A stretch of 64,000 bases of DNA from Streptomyces sp. 2131.1. GTDB taxonomy: Bacteria > Actinomycetota > Actinomycetes > Streptomycetales > Streptomycetaceae. The translations under genes were made by a program, and so were the position numbers. The DNA lies in the NCBI RefSeq assembly GCF_900105515.1, contig NZ_FNSY01000003.1, forward strand, positions 62,001 through 126,000, written 5' to 3'. The notes under the pieces are model-generated. The model was not told the DNA's origin. It made no database searches and saw only the letters and a list, made by a program, of their open reading frames with translations. Shown here piece after piece: positions 25,501-34,538 of this stretch (its first letter is position 1; every line of letters begins with the position of its first letter).

Positions 25501-28500
25501 GTGGTGGTGTCGGCGTACTGCAGGGTGACGCGGTCTCCGTCCCGGCTGGGCGGGCTGGTGATCGCAACGGTGGCCAGATGGCCGTCGAGGTCCAGGAGGA
25601 CGACGTCGCCGTCCTTGAGGTCCGCGGCCGCGGGCTCGTCGATGCCGGTCACCGGCGCGGTGTCGGGCGCCTCGTCGCGCACCTCCCCGGTGACACGGAG
25701 GTCCCCGGCGCTGCGGGTGATCGTGCCGTCGGTCGTGGTGATGGTGACGTTGTCGCCGTCGACGTCGTCGACGGGGCCGAGGAGTCCTCCGTCTGTGTCG
25801 CTGACGACGTTCTGGGTCGTCACGCGGTGCCCGTCGGCGGTCCAGCCGTCGGGGCGCTGTCCGTCGGCGACGGACAGGGTGGTGGGCGACAGTGCGGTGT
25901 CGTCGTTGCCGTCGGACCAGTGCACCGACACGGTGGTGTCGGTGGCGCCCGTGACGGTGCCCTCGCGGTCACCGGTCCCCGTGACGGTGCTGCCGGGGAA
26001 CAGGCCGCGGCCGTCGCGGTCCGCCGGGATCTGGTTGGGCAGGTCACCGGAGCGGAGCGCGGCCTGGGCGCCGCTGGCCGGGGAGCCAGGCACGACGTCG
26101 TCCGGTGCTTCCGCGCGTGCCGCGGTGGCGTTGGCGGACGTGTAGACGTTGCCGCTCGCGCCGGTGCCGTCCGAATTCTCCGTGACCCAGGTGCGCCACA
26201 TCTGCTCGGTGCGGCCGCGTCGGGTGACGTCGACCAGTACGGGCGCGGTGTGGACGTAGCCGGCGCGCTGAACCGGCCGACCGCCCTTGGTGGTGCCGCT
26301 CATGCGGACCATGTCGCCCGGCACCAGGTCCTCTACGCGGGCCCAGTGCGCTGGCTGGCCGTCGATCGGCTCGGGGTCCGGTTCGGGCGTGGGCTCGGCC
26401 TGCGGGCGCGGGGTGTCCTCCGGGGCGTTCACCGGCTCGTCCGGCGCCGGGACGGCGGGGGACGGCGCGTTGCTGTCGCCCTGCGGCTCATCGTCGCCGC
26501 GGGGCGGCTGCCGGTCACCATCCGGATCGTTGCCGTGGGGCCGCTGACGGTCGCTCTCCGGATCTCCGAGGCCGTCGAGGAGTCGTCCGGCCCAGTAGGA
26601 GCGGTTCTTGAGTCGGCTGCGCTGTCGCTCTGTTCTCCTGGTGGCGGGCAGGAGATCATGCAGCCGTGCGAAGTCGTCGCGGGCCTGCACCAGGTCGTCC
26701 CGCAGGTTCCCGCTCGGGGACCGATGGTCGCGGAAGGCGTCTAGCAAGGCGGACAGCCGGTCGTGCCGGTCGCGTACCTCGGGGTTATCGAGGAGCGACT
26801 CCGGCAGCTCCCACATCCTGTCTGCCAGGTGCGCAGTAACCGTGCGCCAGACGTCCTCACTCGGGTTCGTGGGGTCCACGGGGCCGTCCCTCAGGGCGCG
26901 AACGACGAGGTTCGCGATGGCCGTGTCACGGCTCTCGGAACGGCTGCTCTGGTCGTTGTCCGGGCCGAAGAACGGTCGTGCGTGCCATACCGAATTCCGG
27001 TTGGGATCCGACCGGTAAACGTTGGAGATGTGGCCAATCTGCTGGCCATCGAGCCACACGGTCTCGCCGTCGCCGACAGGGCGCAGCTCGGCCCGGTCGG
27101 CGAACTCCCGCATTTTGTCGTGGCCGCCGAACCGGAACGTGGCGGCTTCCGCGCTCTCAACATCCCCGGACGGTGCGGGGGCGACGTCGTCGGCCGTGAA
27201 GGTGACCGTGTCTTCGGAATCTCCGGCTTCGTCCGCGCGGCGCTGCTCCTCCTCGTGAAGGTCGCGGGCAGTACGTTCGTTATCGCGGCGCGACTGCTTG
27301 AACTGGTTGAAGGTGAGGCGGCCGCCGTTCGCGTCGAACCAGTCCTGCAGTTCTTCGCTCGCGACGTCCTTCCACCGATCGAACTGGGACATGCTCCCGC
27401 CAGAGAACAGCTCCCGCTCGTCGATCGGTCCGGCCTCGTGCTGTCGGCGGAAGAAGTACCCGTTGGTGGCGGCGATAGCAGCCAGGTAGCGGGCCTCGTC
27501 GATGTCCGCGAACTCGGCGCGCAGGGCACGGTCGGCTTCCCGCTGCCGGTACTGCGTGTACGTGAGCCGGCCGTTTCCGGGGGTCTCGTCGTCGCCGTCG
27601 AACCAGTGGTTCAGTTCCGGCGAGGCGAGTTCCTTCGCACGCTTGTTGCTGTACTTGCCGCCGGAGAACAGGGTCCGCGGGTCGATGCCTTGGGCCTCGG
27701 CCTCGGGGCTGAGCATGCGCCCGCCGGTGGCCTGCATGGCTGCCTGGAAACGCTCCTCGTCGAGGGCGTCGAACTCTCGGCGCAGACCTCCGGGGGTAAC
27801 CGGAGCGGGCTGCGTGACGTCCGTGTCACCGAAGCCGAGCGCCTCGTCCATCAGGCGGCCCTCGCGCTCCGCCTCGTCGGCGTTCGCCGGGGGTGTCTCG
27901 GGCACCGCAGCGCGGATCCGCTCGTCGACGTAGCCATCGCGGCGGTCCATCTCCGCCATGACGCGAAGCTCGTCCTCCGGGCCCAGACCCTGCACGTACG
28001 CGGCCTCGAGCTGGGAGTCGTCCAGGGTGGTGAGGTCCTCGGGCAGGGCAAAGGCACCTGCCCGTTCCTGGTCGTAGTCGTCCTGTACCGCGCGGAGCGC
28101 CTGGGGCAGGTTCCGGCCCTCCCCGTCACGCCAGGCGGCGACACTGGCCGATCGGCCGCCCTCCACGTCCCAGTCGAAGGGGTCGCCGTTGCGGTCGGTG
28201 AGCTCCTCGAAACGTCCGGCGAGTGCCCGCGCCTCCTCGGGGTCATCGGAGGTCAGGGTGATGCCAGGCAGGTTCGTTCCGTTGCGGGCCTGGGCGAAGC
28301 GCCACACGGTGTTGCCGTCGTCCTGCCGCTCCGGGTAGGTCGCCAAGCCGCCATTGGGCGACAGGGCGAGGCCTTCCCTGTCTGCCAGGGCAGACAGGTG
28401 GGCACGACGCTCGGGGGTGTCCTCGCCAGGGGTGAGGCCGTCGCCGGTACGCCACGCGTTGCGCAGGGAGTCCACGTCGCGGTGACGGGCGCGGGGACGC

Positions 28501-31500
28501 GGGGAGCGGCCGCGGCCGTTCGCGGCGTCGCCGTCTCCGTGACCACCGTTTCCGTCGCCACCGTCTCCGCCTCCGGCGCCGTCCGGGGCGTTGAAGTCGG
28601 GCAGGCGCAGGCGCGGCAGTCCCGGTCCACCCGGTCCGCCCGGTCCGCCCCCGCCGGGTCCTCCGTTGCCGCCCCTGCGGTTACGGCGGCGCCGACGCCG
28701 GCGGCGCCGCTCGTCCTCGCTCTCCTCGTCCCCCTCGTCGGTGTCGTCCTCGTCCTCGGGGACGTCCTGGTCGTCGTCTCCGCCTTCGGGGCCGTCGGCG
28801 TCGTCGCCCTGGTCGCCGTTCGAGTCGCCGCCGTCGCCCGGTGCCCCGGGCGCGCCCGCCCCTCCGGTGTCGGGTTCGCCGTCGGGGTCGGTGGCATCTC
28901 CGTCCGGATCCGCGTCACGGCGCTGACGGCGGCTTTCCTCGTCGCCCTGGCGCTGCGCGTCCTCGCCCTGGTCGTCCTCGCCCTCCGGGGCCTGGTCCTC
29001 GTCCTGGCCGTTCTGCTGGTCGTCGTCCTCGCTGTCCGGGGTGCTGGTCGTATCGTTCCGGTCACTGTTGGACTCGCCGTCGGGGCCGTTGCCGTCGTCG
29101 TCCTGGCGCTCGTCGTCGCCGAGGCGTTCGTCGCGGTCGTCCTGCTCGCCGCGCGCGATGCGGGCCGCGCGTCGGAACCGATCGGCTGCAAGCTCGCCCT
29201 GCGGCCCGGCGAGCTCGTACTGCTCGGCGAGCGCGTCCATGCGGTCAGCGACGTCGCGGAGCTCCGCGTCCCGGTCGTCGGCCGAGTCGGCGCGGCCCAG
29301 GCGGTCGTCGAGCTCCTGCATCTCCGGCAGCGAGTCGCCGCCCACGGCGTTCATGCCCTCGCCGAACAGACCCCTGGCACGGTGGGCACGGTCCTCGTCG
29401 GGAGCGCTCGGCGCGTCCGGGGTCGGGGCGTCCGGGTCCGGCGCGTCCGGGCCGTTGGTGTCCCCGCCGGTGTTCTGAAAGTCCGGATACCGAAGGTCGC
29501 GTTCGGCCTTCATCCGGGCTGCGGTGGCCCAGGACCTGGTTCTGCGCGTCTCGTACGGCAGCTCAAGGTCCGGGTCGTCGAACTGGCTCTCCAGCCACGC
29601 GGCCTCGTCACGGATCTGGCGGAGGTCACCCTGCAGATCGTCCGTCTCACCCCGGCTGACGCGCTGGATGAGGTCCTGCAGACGCTGGATGCGCTCCGGG
29701 TCCTGGAGGCCTTCCCTGCGCTGCAGGGTGGCGACGTCGTCGCCGATGTCGGCCATGCGAGTTCGAAGTTCGTGTCGCCACGCCGGGGTCGGCTCGGGAC
29801 GCGTGCGGTCGTTGGCCCAGGCGAAGGTGTCGCCGGGGTGGCTCAGGAAGACAGGGCTGATGCTGGAGCGGGAGCCGTCGAGGTTGGAGACGGACAGGAC
29901 CATCGTCCCGTTGTCGTTCCGGTTCACGCTGTTCACGCGGACCGGCTGCCTCCAGCCGACGGGGTAAGGGCGGCCGTTGCCGTCCTGCCTGGTGACCGGC
30001 ACGCGGATGATGTCGTTCTCAGCCACGTCGCCACGATCGCCGAGGGCCCATCCTTCGGGGGCCGCGCTGCGGGCCCGCTCCCGCCGGGCGTCCTCGTCGG
30101 CGTTCTCGCGGCGGACGTCGCGGTTGCGGACGAGCGCGGCCACGGCCTCCGCGCGGCTCGGGTAGTGGTCGGGGGAACCCTGGCCGTCAGCGTTGGTGTA
30201 CCGCCACTTGCGGGCGAGCTGGCCGACGGTGCCGGCGTCCTTGCCGTCGACGGTCACCGGGTATGCGCCGTCCTCGTTTCGCTTGCCGATCTCGGCGCGC
30301 GCGAGTGCTTCGGTGCGCTCCTGCTTCTTCTTCTCCTTCTCCTCTCGGTCTCGGCGGGTGTTGTCGCGGTTGCGCTGTTCCTCGTTCAGTACGTGGCGGC
30401 GGTTGGCGACAGGGGAGAGCGCGACCACGGCATTGCCCTGGATGCGTGGTCCTTCCCCGTTGCTGGAGACGTGCCGGCTCTGCCACGCCTGCAGTTCCTC
30501 GAGTTCCTCCTTGATGTCGTCGTCGGTCATGTCCGCCGGCGACGTCTCACGGATGGGGGCGTCGGGCGCGGTACGGGGCGCCTCCGGCGCGCTTGAGGCG
30601 TCGGGAGCGCCCGGGGCGGCCGCGGCTTCGGGACTCTCGGGGGTAGGAGCGACTTCGGGGCTGTCCGGGGCGCCGTGGGCGAAGAGGTCCGGCGTGCCAA
30701 GCTCGTCGTCCGGCCGGGGCCGGTTCTGATCTTGGTGCGCGGTCGGGCGTTCGTCCTGCCCGAAGTCGTCCGGGCGCATCTGGCGCCAGTCCATGCCACC
30801 ACCGGCCTCGGAGCGGTCCGGCTCCGGCACGGTGCCGGGCTTGGACGCTCCGAACGTGGCGTCGGTCCGGGGCACATCGAGCTCGACGTCCTCGCCGTCA
30901 CGGCTGCCGGTGATGTGGAGATGGCCCATGTCACCGCGGCGGATCTCGGAGACCTGGAGCGGCTCCGACCAGCCGGTCACGGTGCGAACGCGGGCGCCCT
31001 CCAGGCGTCCGAGCTCGGGCACGCGGATGGTGTCGCCCGGCTGGACGTCGTCCCATGCCGAGTGTTTCCAGTCCTCCCCGGCACGCTGGTTCCGCCGGTC
31101 GGTGAGCTTGTTGAGGGCGGTGATGGCGGCTGCGCGGCTCGTGTACTTCTCGCTGGTCGGGGTGCGTCCGTCGCGGTCGACGAACACCCACTTCCCCTTC
31201 GTGTCCTTGTAGACGGCGCCGATGAGCGTGCCGTCGCGGCCCTGGACCTGTTCACCCTTGAGGCGGGCGAGGCGGGCGGGGTCGCGGACGAGACCGGCTC
31301 GCTCACGGCGGCTTACCTCGTCGCGGTGACGGGCGAAAGTCCGCTCGGACTGGGCATCGTTCAGGGCACGGATACGGGCGGTGACCTGGCGGCGCACGGC
31401 GCGGGCCGCCGGGTCGTTGCCCTCGGGCAGGGTGGCGCCGCGCAGGTGGGCGAGCTCCGCGGTGATCTGCTCGTCCCGCATGCTCTTGGGGTCGTCGGCA

Positions 31501-34247
31501 CCCGGGCGGGGCGTGCCGTCGTCGGCCGGGGCGTCGAACATCGTGCGGATCTCGCCGCCGCGGCGGCGGGCGAGGACGCTGTCGTACGGCGTGGAACCGC
31601 GGCTTTGCAGGCGAAGGTTCTTCGGCCCGATCGAGTCGACCGTGTCCCACTGGTGGCCGGTCCACACCTCGTCGCCGGGCTGAAAGTCCGTGGTGGCCCA
31701 GGTACCGGCCGGCGCGTAGTGCCGGTCCTTGAGCCGCTCGAGCTGCTCCGGGGTCAGCTCCGGCTTCTCGGAGTCGTCCTGCGGCGCGTGGTAGTCGAGA
31801 CCCTGACGGTCAAGCCACTCCTTGAGCTGACGCACCTTGTCCTCACGGCGTGACAGCGTCATGTTGCTGGGCAGGTAGAAGAACCGCGGCTGGCTCCTGT
31901 CCCTGCTGGCCTTGAACCCGAGGCGGCGCAGCACCGCGAACTCTTCGTCGCTGACCGTGCCGTTCGGTGTGGGGAAGCGGACGGTAGTGCCGGTGCCGCT
32001 GTGGTCGATCTGGACCTGGTCCGGGGTCGGTGCCGAGGCGGGGGACGGTTCCTCTTCCGGCCCGTTCTGGTCTGGCGCGTTCGTGTCCCGGTCGTTCGGA
32101 GCGTCCGGTGCCGGGGTGTCGGCCTCCGGGGTGTCCGGCGCTGACGGCTCGCTGTCCGCCGTGTTCGCGGACGGGCTGTCGCCCTCCGGCACCTCGGGTG
32201 CGTCCTCGGCAGGGTGCAGGACACGAAGTTCCTTATCCGGCGCGAGGAAGTGCTCCCCTCCGTCCTCGTCGACGACGCGAATACGGCCCCGCGAGGTCCG
32301 CAGCGGCGGCTCCTTCACTGTGTGCGTACGCCCGTCGGTGTCGACGAACCGGTCCCCGACTTGGAAGTCGGCCGGCTTGCGGGACTGCACGGGACGCAGC
32401 TTGCTGGTGTCGCGGCCCTCAGCGGCAGCGAACATGTCCGGCGTGCCGAAGGCATCGTCGGCCTGGTCGTCCGGGTTGTCCGGATCGGCTACGAATCGCT
32501 GTTGCTCGTCCGGGCTGACGTCGAACAGGCCGCCGGGCTCCTCGGCAGGTTCCTTCGGCTTGGGCTTCGGCTCCTGCTTCGGCGTACGGCCGGCGCGGCG
32601 AGCCTCCTCCGCCTCGAGGACTCGCAGGCGGGTGCGATCAACGCCGGACAGGTCGCCGCCGTTCGCCATCTCCCGCTCCATCAGGGAAACGATCTCGTCG
32701 CGGATCTCGTCGTCGTTCATGGCTGACGGGGCCTTGGCGGCGCGGGCTGCGGCCGCGGGCGCGTTGACCTCATCAGGGCTCAAGATGACCCCACCGTCGT
32801 CGCCCTGTCCGCTGGGCTTCGCGCCAGGGGCGTCAGCGGGCGGCGAGTCCACGTCGCCCCTGCTGTTGTCGGGAGCATTCGCGTCTGGGGCGTCGGCGCG
32901 CCTCTCCTCGCGGTTGCGCTGCAGCGTTGCCGCAGCCTCATCGACGCGCTTGGTGTAGTTGTTGTACGCCCGGATTTCCTTCGGGTTGGACTCCTGCCCT
33001 TCGCCTCCCGCAAGCGTCCACGCCCACTCGAGGAGCGCGCGGTGCGTCTCGATCGGCGCGGTCACCTTGAGCGTGCCGTTACGACGCCTTGTGGCCTCGG
33101 TGAGGGCCTTCCGCGTATCCGGGTCCTCCATGGCCGCGGTCTCGTCGACGCTCAGAAAGTCGGCGAGAGCTTCCGGCATGGTCAGCGTGACAAGGCCCTC
33201 AGGGTCGTCCCAGTTATGCCTCAGCGGCTCATCGGACGGGTCCTGGTCCGCGGGATGGTTCACGTCCGGGGCCTCGGGCTTCGGCGCGTTCGCCTCCGCC
33301 TCCCACTCCTGGCGGGTCCGCTTGATGACGGTCTGGATGTTCTCGCCCTTGGCAGAGCGCCAGGTGCTGGCAGTTTCGTCGAGATCGGGTGCGGAGAAGT
33401 CGAATCCGCCGTCCGTGCTGGGGGATCCGCCGGTGTTGCGGTTGAGCTGCCGGGCGAACTCGCGGGCTTCGTCCGGGGTGGCAAAGTCGCCGGCCGCGTC
33501 CATGCGCTGTCCGGTGCCGGTGGCAGTGAGGTACCAGCGGCCGGTGGAGTCGTCCTGGAGGGCGATCAGGCGACTGTCGTGGGTGACCTCGAGGTGGTCG
33601 TCGTCGCCCGCAACGGACCGCAGGAACTGCGCCATCTGTGGCTTCTGGCCGGGCCGGTCGGCGAGGTCGAGGAAGTGCTGGCGGACCGCAGCGGTGTCAC
33701 GGAACCGGCCAGGACCGTGGCGCCGGTTGGGCAGAGCGCGCACGTTGACGGGCAGCTTGCCGTCCTCGGGCTCGTCCCGGTCGTCGTCGTCCTCGGGCCC
33801 GGCGGGGTCGTCGTCGTCCCCGATCGGGCGGCCGCGGTCGTCGGCGTCGTGCGGGTCGTTAGGGGTGTCCGGGTCGCCGTCGTCGTCCCGGGCAACGCCG
33901 TTGCCGCGCCGCGGGTCGCTGACCCGCTTCTCGTCCTCCTCCTGGACCTTGTTCTCGCTGTCGGTCGGTGCGGAGCCGTCCGGCCGGGCCACCATGGACA
34001 CCCACTTGGCGCTGGTGGTGTGCCGACGGCCGTTGAACTCGTTCGGACCGGTCTGGTCCTGAACGAGGATGCGGTCGTTGGGAAGGGCCCGGACGACGCG
34101 CGCGAGCTTGCCGCCCCAGAGCCTGACGGTGCCGCCCGTCTCAATAAAGCGGCCCTTGCTGTCCCGCGGATGCAGGGCGGGATTCCACCTACGGCGGGCG
34201 GCCTTGACCTCGAACTCAGCGTGCTCAGCGGCGGGGCGATTCTGCAT
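22521..34247 (-). CDS. Giant multidomain virion-associated protein (3908 residues)
   Basis: 3908 residues, about 18% of the window, from ATG 34247. Element P11 places its CATGGT hexamer 7 bases before this codon, so the mRNA is probably leaderless. Domains are strung on Asp/Glu/Pro-rich disordered linkers. About ten SH3/KOW-like beads of the type '..GD.(V/I)....' occur, e.g. near residues 40-85, 626, 852, 1066, 1406, 2640, 2750, 2876, 3064 and 3199. There are two tandem 80-residue repeats at about 2158-2327, an Arg10 run with Gly-rich tract near 1850-1900, and basic amphipathic helices near 3490-3560. The C-terminal domain has a zincin-like but degenerate motif (AGHALAQHF, near 3815). Adjacent to portal-MuF, it resembles 'polyvalent' proteins injected with phage DNA; that role is inference. 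Confidence 0.85.
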   Translation of the reverse strand: MQNRPAAEHAEFEVKAARRRWNPALHPRDSKGRFIETGGTVRLWGGKLARVVRALPNDRILVQDQTGPNEFNGRRHTTSAKWVSMVARPDGSAPTDSENKVQEEDEKRVSDPRRGNGVARDDDGDPDTPNDPHDADDRGRPIGDDDDPAGPEDDDDRDEPEDGKLPVNVRALPNRRHGPGRFRDTAAVRQHFLDLADRPGQKPQMAQFLRSVAGDDDHLEVTHDSRLIALQDDSTGRWYLTATGTGQRMDAAGDFATPDEAREFARQLNRNTGGSPSTDGGFDFSAPDLDETASTWRSAKGENIQTVIKRTRQEWEAEANAPKPEAPDVNHPADQDPSDEPLRHNWDDPEGLVTLTMPEALADFLSVDETAAMEDPDTRKALTEATRRRNGTLKVTAPIETHRALLEWAWTLAGGEGQESNPKEIRAYNNYTKRVDEAAATLQRNREERRADAPDANAPDNSRGDVDSPPADAPGAKPSGQGDDGGVILSPDEVNAPAAAARAAKAPSAMNDDEIRDEIVSLMEREMANGGDLSGVDRTRLRVLEAEEARRAGRTPKQEPKPKPKEPAEEPGGLFDVSPDEQQRFVADPDNPDDQADDAFGTPDMFAAAEGRDTSKLRPVQSRKPADFQVGDRFVDTDGRTHTVKEPPLRTSRGRIRVVDEDGGEHFLAPDKELRVLHPAEDAPEVPEGDSPSANTADSEPSAPDTPEADTPAPDAPNDRDTNAPDQNGPEEEPSPASAPTPDQVQIDHSGTGTTVRFPTPNGTVSDEEFAVLRRLGFKASRDRSQPRFFYLPSNMTLSRREDKVRQLKEWLDRQGLDYHAPQDDSEKPELTPEQLERLKDRHYAPAGTWATTDFQPGDEVWTGHQWDTVDSIGPKNLRLQSRGSTPYDSVLARRRGGEIRTMFDAPADDGTPRPGADDPKSMRDEQITAELAHLRGATLPEGNDPAARAVRRQVTARIRALNDAQSERTFARHRDEVSRRERAGLVRDPARLARLKGEQVQGRDGTLIGAVYKDTKGKWVFVDRDGRTPTSEKYTSRAAAITALNKLTDRRNQRAGEDWKHSAWDDVQPGDTIRVPELGRLEGARVRTVTGWSEPLQVSEIRRGDMGHLHITGSRDGEDVELDVPRTDATFGASKPGTVPEPDRSEAGGGMDWRQMRPDDFGQDERPTAHQDQNRPRPDDELGTPDLFAHGAPDSPEVAPTPESPEAAAAPGAPDASSAPEAPRTAPDAPIRETSPADMTDDDIKEELEELQAWQSRHVSSNGEGPRIQGNAVVALSPVANRRHVLNEEQRNRDNTRRDREEKEKKKQERTEALARAEIGKRNEDGAYPVTVDGKDAGTVGQLARKWRYTNADGQGSPDHYPSRAEAVAALVRNRDVRRENADEDARRERARSAAPEGWALGDRGDVAENDIIRVPVTRQDGNGRPYPVGWRQPVRVNSVNRNDNGTMVLSVSNLDGSRSSISPVFLSHPGDTFAWANDRTRPEPTPAWRHELRTRMADIGDDVATLQRREGLQDPERIQRLQDLIQRVSRGETDDLQGDLRQIRDEAAWLESQFDDPDLELPYETRRTRSWATAARMKAERDLRYPDFQNTGGDTNGPDAPDPDAPTPDAPSAPDEDRAHRARGLFGEGMNAVGGDSLPEMQELDDRLGRADSADDRDAELRDVADRMDALAEQYELAGPQGELAADRFRRAARIARGEQDDRDERLGDDERQDDDGNGPDGESNSDRNDTTSTPDSEDDDQQNGQDEDQAPEGEDDQGEDAQRQGDEESRRQRRDADPDGDATDPDGEPDTGGAGAPGAPGDGGDSNGDQGDDADGPEGGDDDQDVPEDEDDTDEGDEESEDERRRRRRRRRNRRGGNGGPGGGGPGGPGGPGLPRLRLPDFNAPDGAGGGDGGDGNGGHGDGDAANGRGRSPRPRARHRDVDSLRNAWRTGDGLTPGEDTPERRAHLSALADREGLALSPNGGLATYPERQDDGNTVWRFAQARNGTNLPGITLTSDDPEEARALAGRFEELTDRNGDPFDWDVEGGRSASVAAWRDGEGRNLPQALRAVQDDYDQERAGAFALPEDLTTLDDSQLEAAYVQGLGPEDELRVMAEMDRRDGYVDERIRAAVPETPPANADEAEREGRLMDEALGFGDTDVTQPAPVTPGGLRREFDALDEERFQAAMQATGGRMLSPEAEAQGIDPRTLFSGGKYSNKRAKELASPELNHWFDGDDETPGNGRLTYTQYRQREADRALRAEFADIDEARYLAAIAATNGYFFRRQHEAGPIDERELFSGGSMSQFDRWKDVASEELQDWFDANGGRLTFNQFKQSRRDNERTARDLHEEEQRRADEAGDSEDTVTFTADDVAPAPSGDVESAEAATFRFGGHDKMREFADRAELRPVGDGETVWLDGQQIGHISNVYRSDPNRNSVWHARPFFGPDNDQSSRSESRDTAIANLVVRALRDGPVDPTNPSEDVWRTVTAHLADRMWELPESLLDNPEVRDRHDRLSALLDAFRDHRSPSGNLRDDLVQARDDFARLHDLLPATRRTERQRSRLKNRSYWAGRLLDGLGDPESDRQRPHGNDPDGDRQPPRGDDEPQGDSNAPSPAVPAPDEPVNAPEDTPRPQAEPTPEPDPEPIDGQPAHWARVEDLVPGDMVRMSGTTKGGRPVQRAGYVHTAPVLVDVTRRGRTEQMWRTWVTENSDGTGASGNVYTSANATAARAEAPDDVVPGSPASGAQAALRSGDLPNQIPADRDGRGLFPGSTVTGTGDREGTVTGATDTTVSVHWSDGNDDTALSPTTLSVADGQRPDGWTADGHRVTTQNVVSDTDGGLLGPVDDVDGDNVTITTTDGTITRSAGDLRVTGEVRDEAPDTAPVTGIDEPAAADLKDGDVVLLDLDGHLATVAITSPPSRDGDRVTLQYADTTTGEMGEINVDARAILPRAQGPDGGAPDLGPDDAPEPDEDLTVHPAPRRVDPVTGPTLDPDLDSSDRNLIGDHADGPEDDPDAQQAAVRITADLPVTREQAAALAAQLRAAADPTTVEGRAALRAADHLDRAAGRTPPAGLDRPRPANAAQIGEGDLVAMPDERRGDQMRVFRVIDVENGPGGVRSFLLEDEDQQWRRRVVHGAMPVWQLPEAEPDPVNPPDVDDADGAPDAEGGPGPNPPGGPVRRVGSDPAAAPTTPVAPTTPDPAATPDEPTAPIAHVRPGSLRVGDVIDAPVSRTGYQFNGHRRLTIISEPHRNGWWMQLTGMDEDGNVHDFGLHSGRAVNVYDRNRPTPALPPAGVPRDPNQAAQGDVDRIVSDHGRALAARIIDEAIAGTEPPGDIHALRDQIAQRLTAEALRDARQAVRGDGSAALDATGLTGRDRGAAQRRLRDARNQAHADTVRAALRTINDLEPLDGESNEDLAARARDLLRLIPDQIAGRPSTTDPDADPDVTTAVTGHADDAVNALLQQLQAAGVDPGDAERLARILTQQMAGSRQATARRIAAQVAAANPDAGRQPGLLARIVAFLVRMAKRLAELVKAGARKIAEKYRSSRERLRRLRAFLGRMVRRVRELPESRRLARLHRAVNLPDADGDSLAARISHWAGLMPEPGRFGQSQRRVTFWRPTTWGQLAAGRLPDRSDRVQWAPDRAADGGPGLTTLRHMAALRAAGNDVDQDVTRRLSAVLGDDFGDDPHATLQHADDYVAASERRVVNLQAARSGATIPDDEDLEIEITAARSELASARREYEDLRARYAAAVPDAVAAALADVRDMGPDGANAIVFGPGTDPDAERAVRGVQRLIPRAWLNTPEARRMTALNGNQGRYEPEGQRVTVADLADEGLGTAGHALAQHFARHLGDLDAAQRAFWFGQTHTGRPGARRMRPSAIDRLLRRQQTQPETGDTLARSVQAMFNGDWYQDDDLRAFLLGLMATR

Positions 34248-34254
34248 GCCGCGG

Positions 34255-34285
34255 ACCATGCACACCGGTGACCGTTAACGTCGCG
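34255..34285 (-). promoter_or_regulatory. P11: late promoter-like element (giant gene), leaderless
   Basis: CGCGACGTTAAC, 13 bases, CATGGT, then 7 bases to ATG 34247, which has no ribosome site. Confidence 0.82.
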
Positions 34286-34319
34286 CCCTACCGCGCGGGC
34301 GCGACGCGGCGGCCGGCGT

Positions 34320-34532
34320 CTACATGGTCTCGGTGAGTATGTGGATAGCGAACCAGCAGGAGAACCCGAACCATCCGACCGCGAAGATCGCTCTGCCGGC
34401 CTTGCTGGTACGGGTGCGAAAGAGGCGTCGGAAGTTCTCGGAAAGCGTGTCGTTCTCCTTCTTGTTGGCCAGGGCGATGCCCTCGGCGACGGCGAAGACG
34501 ATCGTCCAGACGATCCAGATGGCGGGCCACAT
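34320..34532 (-). CDS. Small two-span membrane protein
   Basis: 70 residues, ATG with CAGGAG upstream, six bases after the portal gene. Two hydrophobic segments (IWIVWTIVFAVAEGIALA and IFAVGWFGFSCWFAIHIL) are separated by a basic loop (ENFRRLFRTRTSKAGR). It lies between portal-MuF and the giant gene, not in a lysis cassette, so a holin role is less likely than a role in genome entry or at the membrane. Function unknown. Confidence 0.75.
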   Translation of the reverse strand: MWPAIWIVWTIVFAVAEGIALANKKENDTLSENFRRLFRTRTSKAGRAIFAVGWFGFSCWFAIHILTETM

Positions 34533-34538
34533 GGCGGG

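Noticed and set aside
26763..30596. Long open frame (about 1277 codons) on the plus strand
   Set aside because: It lies wholly antisense to the giant gene; its translation is a low-complexity Val/Arg/Gly shadow produced by GC-rich codon bias.
34320..34532. Holin
   Set aside because: Size and two membrane spans would fit, but it is in the head operon, far from any lysin gene, so the lysis role is not supported.
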